NCBI RefSeq assembly: GCF_014873755.1
Contig: NZ_JADBEG010000001.1
Location: 2,916,501 to 2,980,500, forward strand
DNA length: 64,000 bases
Direction of reading: 5' to 3'
Source: Amycolatopsis lexingtonensis
GTDB taxonomy: Bacteria; Actinomycetota; Actinomycetes; Mycobacteriales; Pseudonocardiaceae
Shown: piece by piece, positions 24,975 through 33,481 of the stretch
How the letters are laid out: every line of letters starts with the position of its first letter
How positions within the stretch are numbered: position 1 is the stretch's first letter
The notes under the pieces: generated by a model
What the model was told of the DNA's origin: nothing
The model's input: the letters and a program-made list of their open reading frames with translations, nothing else
The model's database searches: none
Made by a program: the position numbers and the translations under genes

Positions 24975-26345
24975 TTAGATTCGCATCGACTCTGCATCGA
25001 CCACCGGAAGGCGTCGCATGGCCGACAGCAGCCGGACCGCGGCCGGCCGCGGTCCACGTCCCGCGAGCAGCCGGTGCGCGGCTTGACCCTCCTCATGAGC
25101 GGCCGCGAGCACCTCCGTCAAGGCCGCGGCCACCTCGCCGGGGGTGACGCGGAAGGGGTCGAGCGCCCGGCCGGCCGGAATCCGTTCGAGGTCGTGAGCC
25201 ACGGCGAACTGGTCGCTGGAAAACGGCAGGGCCACCGCGGGCACCCCCGCCGCCAGGCACTCCGTGAAGGAGTTGTTGCCACCGTGGTGCACGACGGCGG
25301 CCGTCCGCGGCAGCAGCGCCCGCTGGGGCACCTGGTCGGCGACGTCGACCCGGGGCTCGCCGTCGAACTCCGCGCGAAGACCGGCCGCGCGATCACCGGC
25401 GGCCACCAGCACCGACACCTCGCGCACTTCGAGCAGGCCGCGCACCACCGTGCGCAAGACGTCGTCCCGCGCGGACAGGAAGGTCCCGAAGGACACGAGG
25501 ACGAGCCGCCGCCGGCCGCCGTCGGTCAGCGCGTCGGTCCGCCGGGCCCAGTCGCCGGGCAGCACCACCGCCCCGACGTCGCTGCAGTGTCCGGCGAAGA
25601 TCCGGGCGGGACCGGCCGGGAGCTCGGGCAGCCAGGGCAGCTCGGGGTAGTTGAACAGCACTGCTTCCGGGGAAGTCAGCCCGAAGGCGCTCTTCGGCAC
25701 CGGCCGGTCCGGGGCGTGCTCGGCGAGGAAGCCGGCGAACAGCCCGGTGAACAGCCGGTCGTTCGCCTCGGCCTCGGCGCGCAACCGGCCCACTTCGCCG
25801 TCGGTGGGCCGGATCGCGCGCGGCCAGTACGGCGGCAGCCCGAAGAAGCGGCCGGCACCCTCGAGGACGTAGCTGGGGTGGCCGGGGCAGAAGGCGGCCC
25901 ACCGGCGCCCCAGGGTGTGCACCGCCAGCGTGACGGCGTAGGCCAGCTGGTCGATCAGGTACCAGTCCGGTCGCAGCCGCTCGTCGAGCGACCGGATGGA
26001 CGCGAGCACGCCGCCGGGATCGGGCAGCATGTCGGCACGCCGGTGCCGGGCCTGGGCCAGCAACGCGGGCACCGCGCCGGCGCGGGTGGCTTCGAGGAAC
26101 TCGGCCAGCCGCCGCGCGCCGTCGGCTTCCTGGCGGGTGCGCTCGGCGATGCCCGTGTTGGCGTTGTCCCCGAAAACCAGCGCCGTGAAGGGCAGTCCGT
26201 GCTCGGCGGCCAAGCCCGCGAAAGCGGGCGCGCAAGCGAACGTCACCTCCGCTCCTTCGGCGGCGAGCGCCGCCCCCACCGTCGCGAGTGGACGCGCGTG
26301 CGAAGCGAACGGCGGGCTCACCACCACGATCCGCGATGCCTTCAT
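24975..26345 (-). CDS. Family 1 glycosyltransferase (macrolide/UGT type)
   Basis: 456 residues, GT-B fold. N-terminal acceptor domain opens IVVVSPPFASHARPLATVGA; the C-terminal nucleotide-sugar site reads AAVVHHGGNNSFTECLAAGV and ALPFSSDQFAVAHDLERI, the bacterial GT1 signature with the DQ pair. Such enzymes glycosylate natural products, carotenoids or sterols. It is divergent from a GT4 gene with 56 bases between. A carotenoid glucosyltransferase role is possible given the crt genes ~20 kb away but not shown. Confidence 0.88.
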   Translation of the reverse strand: MKASRIVVVSPPFASHARPLATVGAALAAEGAEVTFACAPAFAGLAAEHGLPFTALVFGDNANTGIAERTRQEADGARRLAEFLEATRAGAVPALLAQARHRRADMLPDPGGVLASIRSLDERLRPDWYLIDQLAYAVTLAVHTLGRRWAAFCPGHPSYVLEGAGRFFGLPPYWPRAIRPTDGEVGRLRAEAEANDRLFTGLFAGFLAEHAPDRPVPKSAFGLTSPEAVLFNYPELPWLPELPAGPARIFAGHCSDVGAVVLPGDWARRTDALTDGGRRRLVLVSFGTFLSARDDVLRTVVRGLLEVREVSVLVAAGDRAAGLRAEFDGEPRVDVADQVPQRALLPRTAAVVHHGGNNSFTECLAAGVPAVALPFSSDQFAVAHDLERIPAGRALDPFRVTPGEVAAALTEVLAAAHEEGQAAHRLLAGRGPRPAAVRLLSAMRRLPVVDAESMRI

Positions 26346-26401
26346 CCCGGTCTCCTCCCTCTTCCCCGCCGACCCTACGGCCCGACCACCGGAGCAGCGC
26401 A

Positions 26402-28501
26402 GTGATCAGTCAGGACACCCGGACCACCGCGGCCACCGACCCGCTGGCCGTCCTCCGCACGCTCACGCCCGGAACCGATCCGGCCCGGATCGACGCGGTC
26501 CGCCGGGCCCTCCACCCGGACTTCGCCGGGCCCGCGCTGGTCGAATACGCCGGCGCCCCGGCGGGTGGCGTCGATCCCGACGGGGCGGTGGCCGCGCTGC
26601 GCGCCCGCACCCGCGGGACCGCCACGCCCAGCGCCGTCGACGTACTGGCCGCGATCCCGGACACCGGGGACGACGTGCTCGACGACCTGGCCGGATCCAT
26701 CGCGTTGGACCTCTTCGCCGCCGCGGTCGCCGCGCACGGCGAAGCGGCCGCGGCCGCGGCGATCGGCCTCGCGTTCGCCGATGCGCCGCCCCGGCGCGGG
26801 GCGCTCCTGCTGGATCTCGCGGAACGGCACGGCCTCCGCTGCCTGCCGGTCAAGGCACTGGCCGGAGCCGCGCCGGGCCACCGGCGGTACCGGCACGCGA
26901 TGTGGCGCTACCTTTCCCAGCTCGACGAAGCCGCGGAAGCGACCGAACTGCTGGCCGCCGCCCACGTCCGGGCCGGGGATCCCTACGAACGCGCGCTGTC
27001 CGCGGTGTGCCTGGCCCGGCAGTCCGGGCCGGGTTTCAAGAGTCCCCTGTGGACCGTTCCGGCGTCCGGCCGGAGCGGGCTGACGGTGGCGCAGTCGATG
27101 CTGCTGGGATCCTTCGACCAGCCCGGCGCCGGTGCCAGCGGCGGCCTCACGGTCCTGCTGCGGCACCTCGGCACCGCCTTGCCCCGCCACGCCGGCATCG
27201 CCCGCGTCGTGACGCTGACCTTGGCGGGCCAGGACCTGCTGCGCGACCGGAACACCCTCGCCGAAGCCGACGACCACGGGCACGTCGTGCTGCGGCTGCC
27301 CGTCGACTCCCCCGGCGCCCCGGCGCAGGCGGCGCTCTCCCGGCACCGGCCGGCCATCGGGTTCCTGGCCCGGCACCTGCTGTGGCTCACGGACTGCATC
27401 CCGGACGTCGTCCACGTGCGGTATGCCGACGACGGCTCAGCCGCGGTCGCGGACGCCGCCGGGGCGATGGGCGCGCGGACGGTCTTCACCCTCACCGCCG
27501 ATCCGCACCGCTCCCTGGCCGAGCGGTACCGGCCCGGTCTCGCGGCGGACCGCGCGGCGGCCCGGTTCGACCTGCACCGGATGTACGCTGCCGACCGGCT
27601 GGTGGCGGCCGCCGACACCCTGCTGGGGCTGCCCGGGCGCCCGGGCGGGGAACTCACGGCGTACTTCCCCCAGCTGCGCGAAGGCCCGGAACCGGAGTCA
27701 CTGGCCGAAGGAATCCCCTTGCTCTCGCCCGTGGTCACGGCCGATGCCCGCCAAGAGCAGCTGATCGCGTCCTTGTTCGCGCCCGGCTCCGTGCTGCCCC
27801 GGCTCGCGCCCGAGGTCCGCGGTCTCCCGATCACGCTGTCGGTGGGCCGGCTGCACCCGGTCAAGCAACAGGACGTGCTCGTCGAAGCCTGGCTGGCCCG
27901 CGGCCTGTACCGGCACACCGCGCTCGTGCTCGTCGGCGGCGACCCCGCGCACCCGAACGACGACGAATCCCGGATCCTGGCCCGCATCCGGGAACTGGCG
28001 AGCGCGTACCCGGACGCGGCGGGCCGGCTGGCGGTGCTGGCCGCCGTGAGCAACGAGGACGTCCGCTCGCTGGAGCACGGCCTGGCCCGCCGGCTACCCG
28101 CCCCGACGCCGCACCTCTACGTCTGCCCCAGCCGCAAGGAGGAATTCGGCATCGCCGTCCTCGAAGCCATGGACGCCGGCCTGCTCGTCCTCGGCCCCCG
28201 CCGCGGCGGGCTCGGCCACTACATCGAGCACGGCCGCAACGGTCTGCTCGCCGACACCTCGACCCTCGCCGCGTTCGGTGACGCGCTCACCGCGTTCGTC
28301 CGCGGCGCGGCCGGCGATCCGGCGCGAGCCCGGGCGGTCGCGGCCGCCGGCCGGGACACCGTCGCCCGGCGCTTCGGCATCCACGAGGTCGCCGGCCGCT
28401 TCGCCGGCGTCTACCAGCGCACCGCAGGCACCAGCGCCCGGCGGGCGACCACGAACCGCGGACCCCTGTCCTCGCTGCCGCCGGGCCCGGAGCCGCGATG
28501 A
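26402..28501 (+). CDS. GT4-type glycosyltransferase with N-terminal helical domain
   Basis: 699 residues; GTG at 26402 preceded by GGAG. Residues 1-~235 are Ala-rich and helical with no family I know. From GSFDQPGAGASGGLTVLLRH onward it is a GT-B fold: ITLSVGRLHPVKQQDVLVEA starts the donor domain and YVCPSRKEEFGIAVLEAMDA is the EX7E motif (E-F-G-I...E) of GT4 enzymes. It resembles sucrose-phosphate-synthase-like and mannosyl transferases. The stop overlaps the next start (ATGA). Confidence 0.85.
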   Translation: MISQDTRTTAATDPLAVLRTLTPGTDPARIDAVRRALHPDFAGPALVEYAGAPAGGVDPDGAVAALRARTRGTATPSAVDVLAAIPDTGDDVLDDLAGSIALDLFAAAVAAHGEAAAAAAIGLAFADAPPRRGALLLDLAERHGLRCLPVKALAGAAPGHRRYRHAMWRYLSQLDEAAEATELLAAAHVRAGDPYERALSAVCLARQSGPGFKSPLWTVPASGRSGLTVAQSMLLGSFDQPGAGASGGLTVLLRHLGTALPRHAGIARVVTLTLAGQDLLRDRNTLAEADDHGHVVLRLPVDSPGAPAQAALSRHRPAIGFLARHLLWLTDCIPDVVHVRYADDGSAAVADAAGAMGARTVFTLTADPHRSLAERYRPGLAADRAAARFDLHRMYAADRLVAAADTLLGLPGRPGGELTAYFPQLREGPEPESLAEGIPLLSPVVTADARQEQLIASLFAPGSVLPRLAPEVRGLPITLSVGRLHPVKQQDVLVEAWLARGLYRHTALVLVGGDPAHPNDDESRILARIRELASAYPDAAGRLAVLAAVSNEDVRSLEHGLARRLPAPTPHLYVCPSRKEEFGIAVLEAMDAGLLVLGPRRGGLGHYIEHGRNGLLADTSTLAAFGDALTAFVRGAAGDPARARAVAAAGRDTVARRFGIHEVAGRFAGVYQRTAGTSARRATTNRGPLSSLPPGPEPR

Positions 28502-29877
28502 CCTCCCCGCGAAACGCCGTCCGGCCACGCTGCGCGGTCCTGGGCGCGACCGGTTTCGTCGGCCGGGCGCTCGTCTCCGATCTCGTCGCCGCCGGCCACC
28601 CGGTCCGCGTCCTGTCCCGCTCCGCGGCACACCGCTTCCCCGGGCAGGTCGAGGTGACGCTCGGGGACGCCGCGGACCCGCGTGCCCTCGAGACCGCGAT
28701 CGCCGGCGCGGACGTGGTCTTCCACCTCGTGCACTCGCTGGCCCGGTCCGACTTCGCCGCGCGGGACCGCCTCATCGCCGAACGCCTCGCCGCCGCGGCC
28801 GCCACCGCGCGGGTCGGGCAGATCGTCTACCTCGGCGGGCCGCGCCCGGTGACCGCCGCTTCGCCGCACCTGGCCTCCCGGTCCGAAGCGGCCGACATCC
28901 TGCTCGGCGGCGACGTCCCGGCGATCGCGCTGCAAGCCTCGATGGTCCTGGGCCGGGGATCCGCCGGGGTCGAACTGCTGGCCCGGACCGCGCGGCTGCC
29001 GATCCGGCCGCGTCCCCGCTGGACCGCCCGGCGAAGCCGTCCGGTCGCGCTCGCCGACGTCCGGCACTACCTGCGGGCCGCCGTCGATCTCGCGCCGCTG
29101 CGGGGCCGGTTCGACGTGAGCGGCCCGGAAACGATCAGTTACCACGACCTGGTGCGCCGGTGCGCCCGCGTGCTGCGCCGGCCCGCCGCGCTCGACCTGC
29201 CTTCGCCGTGGTGGTCGCACGAGATCGCCGCCCGGGTCGCCGGGGCGGCGTCGCCCGTTCCGACCGCCGTCGCGGCCGGGTTGTTCGCTTCTCTCGAGCA
29301 CGACCTGCTCCCGGCCGACGTCCCGGCGGAGACCGTCCTGCCGTCACTTCCGGCCGGGGCCACCAGCCTGGACAACGCCTTGCGGGCAGCACTCGGGGTT
29401 CCGCTGCCGGACCCGCCGGCGGGACGGTCCCACGTGGAGGAAGACACCGAAAGCTCGACCGCCACCCCCGAACGGCTGTGGCGGGCGATCACCGAGCTGG
29501 GCGGGGAAAGCGGCCGGTTCCCGCCCGGACCCGCGTGGGCCCTCCGCGGCCTGCTCGACCAGGCCCTGGGCGGTGCCGGGCTCTACCGCGGCCGTCCGGA
29601 ACGCCCGGGAACCGGGGACGTCATCGACTTCTGGGCCGTCCGGCACCGGGACGACACCCGCCGTGAACTCGTGCTGGCCGCCGACATGCGCTTGCCCGGC
29701 GACGCCGAGCTGACCTTGCGCGCGGAACGGGCCGCTTCGGGGAGCCGGCTGCGCCGCCGGGTCCGGTTCACCCCGGCCGGCCGGCTGGGCGACGCCTACT
29801 GGTACCTCCAGAAGCCGGCGCACGACCTCGTGTTCGCGTGGCTCGCCCGCTCGATCGTCCGCGCCGCCGAAGGCTGA
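28498..29877 (+). CDS. NAD(P)-binding SDR with DUF2867 domain
   Basis: 459 residues. The extended-SDR/NmrA-like start (CAVLGATGFVGRALVSDLVA, VVFHLVHSL) runs to ~300, followed by a DUF2867 SRPBCC-like domain (RLWRAITELGGESGRFPPGP, DVIDFWAVRH, YWYLQKPAHDLVFAWLARSI). Similar fused proteins are widespread and uncharacterised. Co-translated with the GT4 enzyme, so both may act on one sugar or lipid product. Confidence 0.87.
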   Translation: MTSPRNAVRPRCAVLGATGFVGRALVSDLVAAGHPVRVLSRSAAHRFPGQVEVTLGDAADPRALETAIAGADVVFHLVHSLARSDFAARDRLIAERLAAAAATARVGQIVYLGGPRPVTAASPHLASRSEAADILLGGDVPAIALQASMVLGRGSAGVELLARTARLPIRPRPRWTARRSRPVALADVRHYLRAAVDLAPLRGRFDVSGPETISYHDLVRRCARVLRRPAALDLPSPWWSHEIAARVAGAASPVPTAVAAGLFASLEHDLLPADVPAETVLPSLPAGATSLDNALRAALGVPLPDPPAGRSHVEEDTESSTATPERLWRAITELGGESGRFPPGPAWALRGLLDQALGGAGLYRGRPERPGTGDVIDFWAVRHRDDTRRELVLAADMRLPGDAELTLRAERAASGSRLRRRVRFTPAGRLGDAYWYLQKPAHDLVFAWLARSIVRAAEG

Positions 29878-29890
29878 AGACCGCGGGGGA

Positions 29891-30118
29891 TCAGCCGGGC
29901 ACGGCTTCCGCGGCGGTGAGCCGGTAGCCCGGCACGAGCCGCACGTCGTCCGGGCCGAACTCGACCCAGACCGAACCGGGCCGCAGATCCGGGGTCCGGT
30001 CCACCACCACGCCGGTCCGGCCGCGGAACTGGCCGCTGTGCGCGCGGACGCGCAGCCCGGCGGGAAAACCGCCCGTCCGGGCCGGTCCGGGGTCGGGCGT
30101 GCGGTGGGCGAAAGTCAT
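29891..30118 (-). CDS. Small hypothetical protein with SH3/KOW-like strands
   Basis: 75 residues. The core GLRVRAHSGQFRGRTGVVVD and PGSVWVEFGPDDVRLVPGYR reads as a small beta barrel like the KOW/SH3-type modules found in nucleic-acid-binding and translation proteins. Function unknown. It ends 13 bases past the convergent DUF2867 gene. Confidence 0.65.
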   Translation of the reverse strand: MTFAHRTPDPGPARTGGFPAGLRVRAHSGQFRGRTGVVVDRTPDLRPGSVWVEFGPDDVRLVPGYRLTAAEAVPG

Positions 30119-30460
30119 GCCGACCTCCAGGGAACGCCGGTCAGGACAGGGAAGCGGTGGTGGCGGCCGGAAGGGGCCGGTTCACCACCACCGTTCTCCG
30201 CGAGGGCGTCCGCCGCCGATTTCGACCGGGCCGGCGCCGGGCGGCTCCCTCATCAGCCAGGTTCCTCGCGCCGCCGGGCCCGCGCAGTGTTCGAAAGTCC
30301 TTGGGGGCGGGGACGAAAGGCCGTGCGGTTCTCTCGGAACTGACACGGTTCATGGACGGACGGCGGCCGGTGATAGGGGTCTGGGCCGCCGCCCGTCCGG
30401 GAAAGCGGCGATCCCCCGGGGGGAGGGGAGGGATCGCCGCCAGTCAGGGAGCCCGGTGGC
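30119..30460. other. 342-base intergenic region with two hairpins
   Basis: No convincing gene. It holds a hairpin at 30155-30193 (CGGTGGTGG pairing with CCACCACCG, plus an inner CGGCC/GGCCG stem) in the leader of the 75-residue gene, and the terminator at 30405-30440. Nothing else stands out. Confidence 0.5.
30405..30440 (-). terminator. Terminator hairpin after sigma/membrane-protein operon
   Basis: GCGGCGATCCC (30405-30415) pairs perfectly with GGGATCGCCGC (30430-30440) around a 14-base G/C loop. It lies ~20 bases downstream of the stop at 30461 in the direction of transcription. Confidence 0.7.
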
Positions 30461-31228
30461 TCAGTGGGTGGGACGGGTGGCCGGCGGCCCGGACGGGTGC
30501 GTCTCGGGCGCACCGGTCGGGTGGGTGGGAACCGTCGCCGGCGCGTGGTCCTTGCCGTTCTCCGAGTTGCCCGGGTCCGCCGGCGCTCCCGGCGAATCGG
30601 TGGTGTGCACCGGCTTCGAGGCCTCGTCCTTGAGCACCGTGTCGCAGTACCCGTCGACGCCGTTCTTGTCGCCCGCGGCCGCGATCAGCTCGGCGAACGC
30701 GGGGCTTTCCAGCGCCTTGCCGTGCTCGGCCTTGTCACCGGCGGCGTACGCGTGGCACAGCCCGACCAGGGACGGCGACGGCGACGGGTGGTCCGACGGC
30801 CGGGACCCGGCGGGTGCGTGGGTCGTGGCCGCGTCCGACGCGCCGGCCGGGGGCTGGGCGTGGGTGGAGGCCGAGGGGGCCGCGGGCGCGTTGCTGCCCG
30901 GGAGGGGCAGTGCGCCGGTCACGGCGGCCGCGGCGACGCCGCCGGCGGCGAACAGCGCCGCCACGACGGCGGCGACCTTGGCCGTCAGCAGCTTCGCCGA
31001 AATGCTCTTGATCATCGAGGGACTCCGGGGTTGAGGGGCGTTGGCGTGCTGAGCCGCCTCGAGGAACGCCGTCATGGCCGCTGGTTCCCCACCCAGCTCG
31101 CCGTCGCGCGGTGGGGCGGCCGCGGCGGCGAGCAGGCCGGCCAGCGCGTCCGGGGCATCGGCCGGCGCACCCCGCAGCAACTGCTCGGCGGTGTGCCGGT
31201 CGAGCCGGCGCCCTTCGTGCTTGCTCAT
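30461..31228 (-). CDS. Membrane protein encoded next to sigma factor; possible anti-sigma protein
   Basis: 255 residues. A ~75-residue cytoplasmic part (MSKHEGRRLDRHTAEQLLRG, AMTAFLEAAQHA) is followed by one transmembrane helix (AKVAAVVAALFAAGGVAAAA) and a Pro/Thr/Ser-rich outer domain with two Cys (GLCHAY, GYCDTV). It lies 34 bases downstream of the sigma factor gene on the same strand, the usual place for an anti-sigma factor, but no zinc-binding HxxxCxxC motif is present. Secreted-tail repeats of His/Pro/Thr end the protein. Confidence 0.7.
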   Translation of the reverse strand: MSKHEGRRLDRHTAEQLLRGAPADAPDALAGLLAAAAAPPRDGELGGEPAAMTAFLEAAQHANAPQPRSPSMIKSISAKLLTAKVAAVVAALFAAGGVAAAAVTGALPLPGSNAPAAPSASTHAQPPAGASDAATTHAPAGSRPSDHPSPSPSLVGLCHAYAAGDKAEHGKALESPAFAELIAAAGDKNGVDGYCDTVLKDEASKPVHTTDSPGAPADPGNSENGKDHAPATVPTHPTGAPETHPSGPPATRPTH

Positions 31229-31262
31229 CACATTCCCCTCAGCGTCGGGCCGCTCGAAAGTG

Positions 31263-31865
31263 TCACACCTGCCCGCCGAGCCGGTCGGCGAGCGTGCGAA
31301 GTCCCCGGTAGGCGGCGGTGCGCACGGCGCCGGGGCGCTTCCCCAGCACGGCCGCGGCGGCCTTGGCGTCGAGGCCGACCACGACCCGCAGCACCACCGC
31401 CTCGGCCTGGTCACGCGGCAGCGTCGCGATCAGCGCCAGCGCCGCGCCGGTGGCCGTCGCCTCGATGGCCGCGCCGGCGGTGTCGTCGGGCGCGGCCCGC
31501 TCGGGGAACCATTCCGCCGGCGTGTCCGAGACCGGGCGACGGCGGTGGTGCCGCAGGTGGTCCAGCGCCCGGTGCCGCCCGATCGTGGCGGTCCAGGCCC
31601 GGAAGCCGTCCAGGTCACCCCGGAACGACGCCAGGTCGCGCGTGATCTGCAGCCACGCCTCCGAGGCGACGTCCTCGGCGTCCTGTCCCACCAGGACCCG
31701 CAGGTAGCGGCACAGCCCGGGCTGCACCGCCCGGTACAGCGCGCGGAAGGCCTCCTCGTCACCGTGCCGGGCTCGTTCGAGGGCGGCCGACAAACCGGCG
31801 TCCACCGCCGGCTCCACCGGCGCGCGCTCACCACGGTAAGGGACCGAATCCAGCACCACACGCAT
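31263..31865 (-). CDS. ECF-type RNA polymerase sigma factor
   Basis: 200 residues from the ATG at 31865. Region 2 is EAFRALYRAVQPGLCRYLRV, DAEDVASEAWLQITRDLASF and RAWTATIGRHRALDHLRHH; region 4 is IATLPRDQAEAVVLRVVVGL and AAAVLGKRPGAVRTAAYRGL. These are canonical ECF segments. It directs RNA polymerase to a stress regulon that I cannot identify; no self-promoter is obvious upstream. Followed by the membrane protein gene. Confidence 0.92.
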   Translation of the reverse strand: MRVVLDSVPYRGERAPVEPAVDAGLSAALERARHGDEEAFRALYRAVQPGLCRYLRVLVGQDAEDVASEAWLQITRDLASFRGDLDGFRAWTATIGRHRALDHLRHHRRRPVSDTPAEWFPERAAPDDTAGAAIEATATGAALALIATLPRDQAEAVVLRVVVGLDAKAAAAVLGKRPGAVRTAAYRGLRTLADRLGGQV

Positions 31866-32322
31866 CCTTTGCGGTCTGCCCCACCGCGTTCGTCCGGCCA
31901 TCATGGTCCATCGCCCCGGCTCGCGATAGCCCGCCCCACCCCTGTTCCGCACGGCTTCCGACAAAGCGGCCAGGTCGGAAATTCTCCCCCTCCTCGCGGT
32001 ACGCAACGGGATGGTGCTGCGGCTCCGGCAAAGTCGTGGTCTCGCGGTCTGCCCGGCGTCGCGGCGATGTCATGAAAGGGTCGTTCATGTCGCCTGGCGA
32101 CAGGGTCCCGGCAAAGTCGCGTCGGTGCAGCCCGCAGCGGTGCGCCAGCGTCTTGAATGACTCATTCAGGACCTCCGAAGACCTGAATGAGTCATTCAAG
32201 ACGTCGGGCGAGCTGGTCACCGACGGCAGAGCGGCCCAGCCGCGTGACTTTGCCGGGACCTGGGGGTGATGCTGCTCAGCGACGGCGGCTGGTCAGTCGC
32301 GTGAGCACCACGAGGACGGACT
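31866..32322. other. 457-base intergenic region with nested repeats
   Basis: Between the sigma factor start and the catC stop. Short frames here (for example those translating to VLNDSFRTSEDLNESFKT) come from palindromes and are not believable genes. The right two thirds are the repeat block described separately; 31866-32020 shows nothing recognisable. Confidence 0.6.
32025..32260. repeat. Composite nested palindromic repeat block
   Basis: Three copies of CCGGCAAAGTC: 32025-32035, 32108-32118, and inverted at 32246-32256. The last two extend to a 15-base exact inverted repeat (GGTCCCGGCAAAGTC, 32104-32118 and 32246-32260). Between them is a perfect 22-base inverted repeat (32149-32170 with 32182-32203, 11-base spacer), each arm of which contains its own palindrome, TGAATGACTCATTCA. 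A separate hairpin at 32063-32094 joins GGCGA+CATGAA to TTCATG+TCGCC. I recall similar palindromes as widespread in Amycolatopsis intergenic DNA. Confidence 0.75.
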
Positions 32323-32604
32323 TCAGCCGGTGACCTTGGACGGGTGCGCCGCCAGCGGCGTGACCTGGATGTCCATGTAGGGGAACAAGGGCAGCCCCGA
32401 CAGCACCGCGTGCAGCTCGTCGTGGTCCGCGACGTCCAGGATCGAGAAGTTGGCGTACTCCCCCGCGATCCGCCACAGCTGGGGCCACTTGCCCGCCCGC
32501 TGCAGCCGCCGGCTGTATTCCTTCTCGCGCGCCACGATCTCCTCGCGCGCGCCCGGGTCCAGGTCGGCGGGCAGGCGGACGTCCATCCGGACGTGGTACA
32601 GCAT
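32323..32604 (-). CDS. catC: Muconolactone delta-isomerase
   Basis: 93 residues, exact family length. MLYHVRMDVRLPADLDPGAR, EYSRRLQRAGKWPQLWRIAG and SGLPLFPYMDIQVTPLAAHP are the conserved segments, with the catalytic Glu in REKEYSR. It converts muconolactone to beta-ketoadipate enol-lactone in the catechol branch of the beta-ketoadipate pathway. Its start shares a base with the catA stop. Last gene of the cat operon. Confidence 0.95.
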   Translation of the reverse strand: MLYHVRMDVRLPADLDPGAREEIVAREKEYSRRLQRAGKWPQLWRIAGEYANFSILDVADHDELHAVLSGLPLFPYMDIQVTPLAAHPSKVTG

Positions 32605-33455
32605 CAGGACCGCTCCGGGTCCAGGACGAAGCCGTACTCGATGGCCTCGCCGCCGTCGACGGAGCGCGGGTCCAGCAGCAGTTCCGGCTTGACCGCCGAG
32701 GCGATGTCGTCGTCGTTGTGCTCGTCGCCCGGGAAGTACAGCTGCGCGGTAAGCAGTTCGTGGCCCGGGGCGGACACCTTGACGTGCAGGTGCGCCGGGC
32801 GCCAGGCGTGCCAGCCGGCCGCCGCGATCAGCTTGCCGCAGGCGCCGTCGGTCGGGATCTGGTACGGCGCCGGGCGCACGGTGTGGATCTCGAAGCGGCC
32901 GGAGTCGTCCGCGGTGAAGGAGGCACGCAGGTTCCACTCCGGGATGCCCGGCGCGAACTGGGAGTAGAAGCCGTCGGCGTCGGCGTGCCACAGCTCGACC
33001 TTCGCCCCGGCCAGCGGGGAGCCGTCGGTCGAGGTGACCTGGCCCGTCCAGGTCAGCGGGGTGCCGGGCTCGCCGTCCCGCATGGGCACCGAGCCGCGGG
33101 CGCCCCGCTCGGGTGCGTCCGGGACGTAGTACGGGCCTTCGATGGTGCCCTTGTTGCCTTCGCGGTGCTCGGTGGCTACCTCTTCGACGACGTGCTCGAC
33201 CCAGACGTCGAGGAACAGCGGCCATTCGCCGTCCTCGCCGACGCCGATCAGCCACGCCTTGAGCGCGTTGTACTCGTCGTAGGTGACCTTGTGCTTGCGG
33301 ATCGTGCCGTGCACAGCCTCCAGGACTTCCCGCGCGAGCAGGCTGACGCGCTCGGGCGGAGTTCCGGCGACGCCGGCGAACTTGTCGCTCTTGAAGCGCT
33401 CGGTGGCGTTGGCGCCCGAAGCCGCGGCGGTCGCGGTCTCTTGGATGGCGGTCAT
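32604..33455 (-). CDS. catA: Catechol 1,2-dioxygenase
   Basis: 283 residues. The N-terminal helical linker (REVLEAVHGTIRKHKVTYDE) is followed by the intradiol barrel: GPYYVPDAPERG (first iron Tyr), LAGAKVELWHADADGFYSQF, APYQIPTDGACGKLIAAAGW (second Tyr) and RPAHLHVKVSAPG with both iron His residues. Fe(III) intradiol cleavage of catechol gives cis,cis-muconate. A near-perfect ribosome site (AAGGAGG) precedes the ATG at 33455. Confidence 0.96.
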   Translation of the reverse strand: MTAIQETATAAASGANATERFKSDKFAGVAGTPPERVSLLAREVLEAVHGTIRKHKVTYDEYNALKAWLIGVGEDGEWPLFLDVWVEHVVEEVATEHREGNKGTIEGPYYVPDAPERGARGSVPMRDGEPGTPLTWTGQVTSTDGSPLAGAKVELWHADADGFYSQFAPGIPEWNLRASFTADDSGRFEIHTVRPAPYQIPTDGACGKLIAAAGWHAWRPAHLHVKVSAPGHELLTAQLYFPGDEHNDDDIASAVKPELLLDPRSVDGGEAIEYGFVLDPERS

Positions 33456-33481
33456 GAATCCTCCTTGATTCGTGGTGGGAG

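Noticed and set aside
24975..26345. Zeaxanthin glucosyltransferase CrtX
   Set aside because: The GT1 signature does not tell substrates apart and the predicted carotenoid, isorenieratene, has no hydroxyl to glycosylate.
32025..32260. CRISPR array or integron attC sites
   Set aside because: Repeats are inverted and nested rather than regularly spaced, with no cas or integrase genes.
31828..32269. Short frames encoding repeated VLNDSF/LNESFKT peptides on both strands
   Set aside because: They arise from reading the palindromic repeat in either direction and have no ribosome site or domain.
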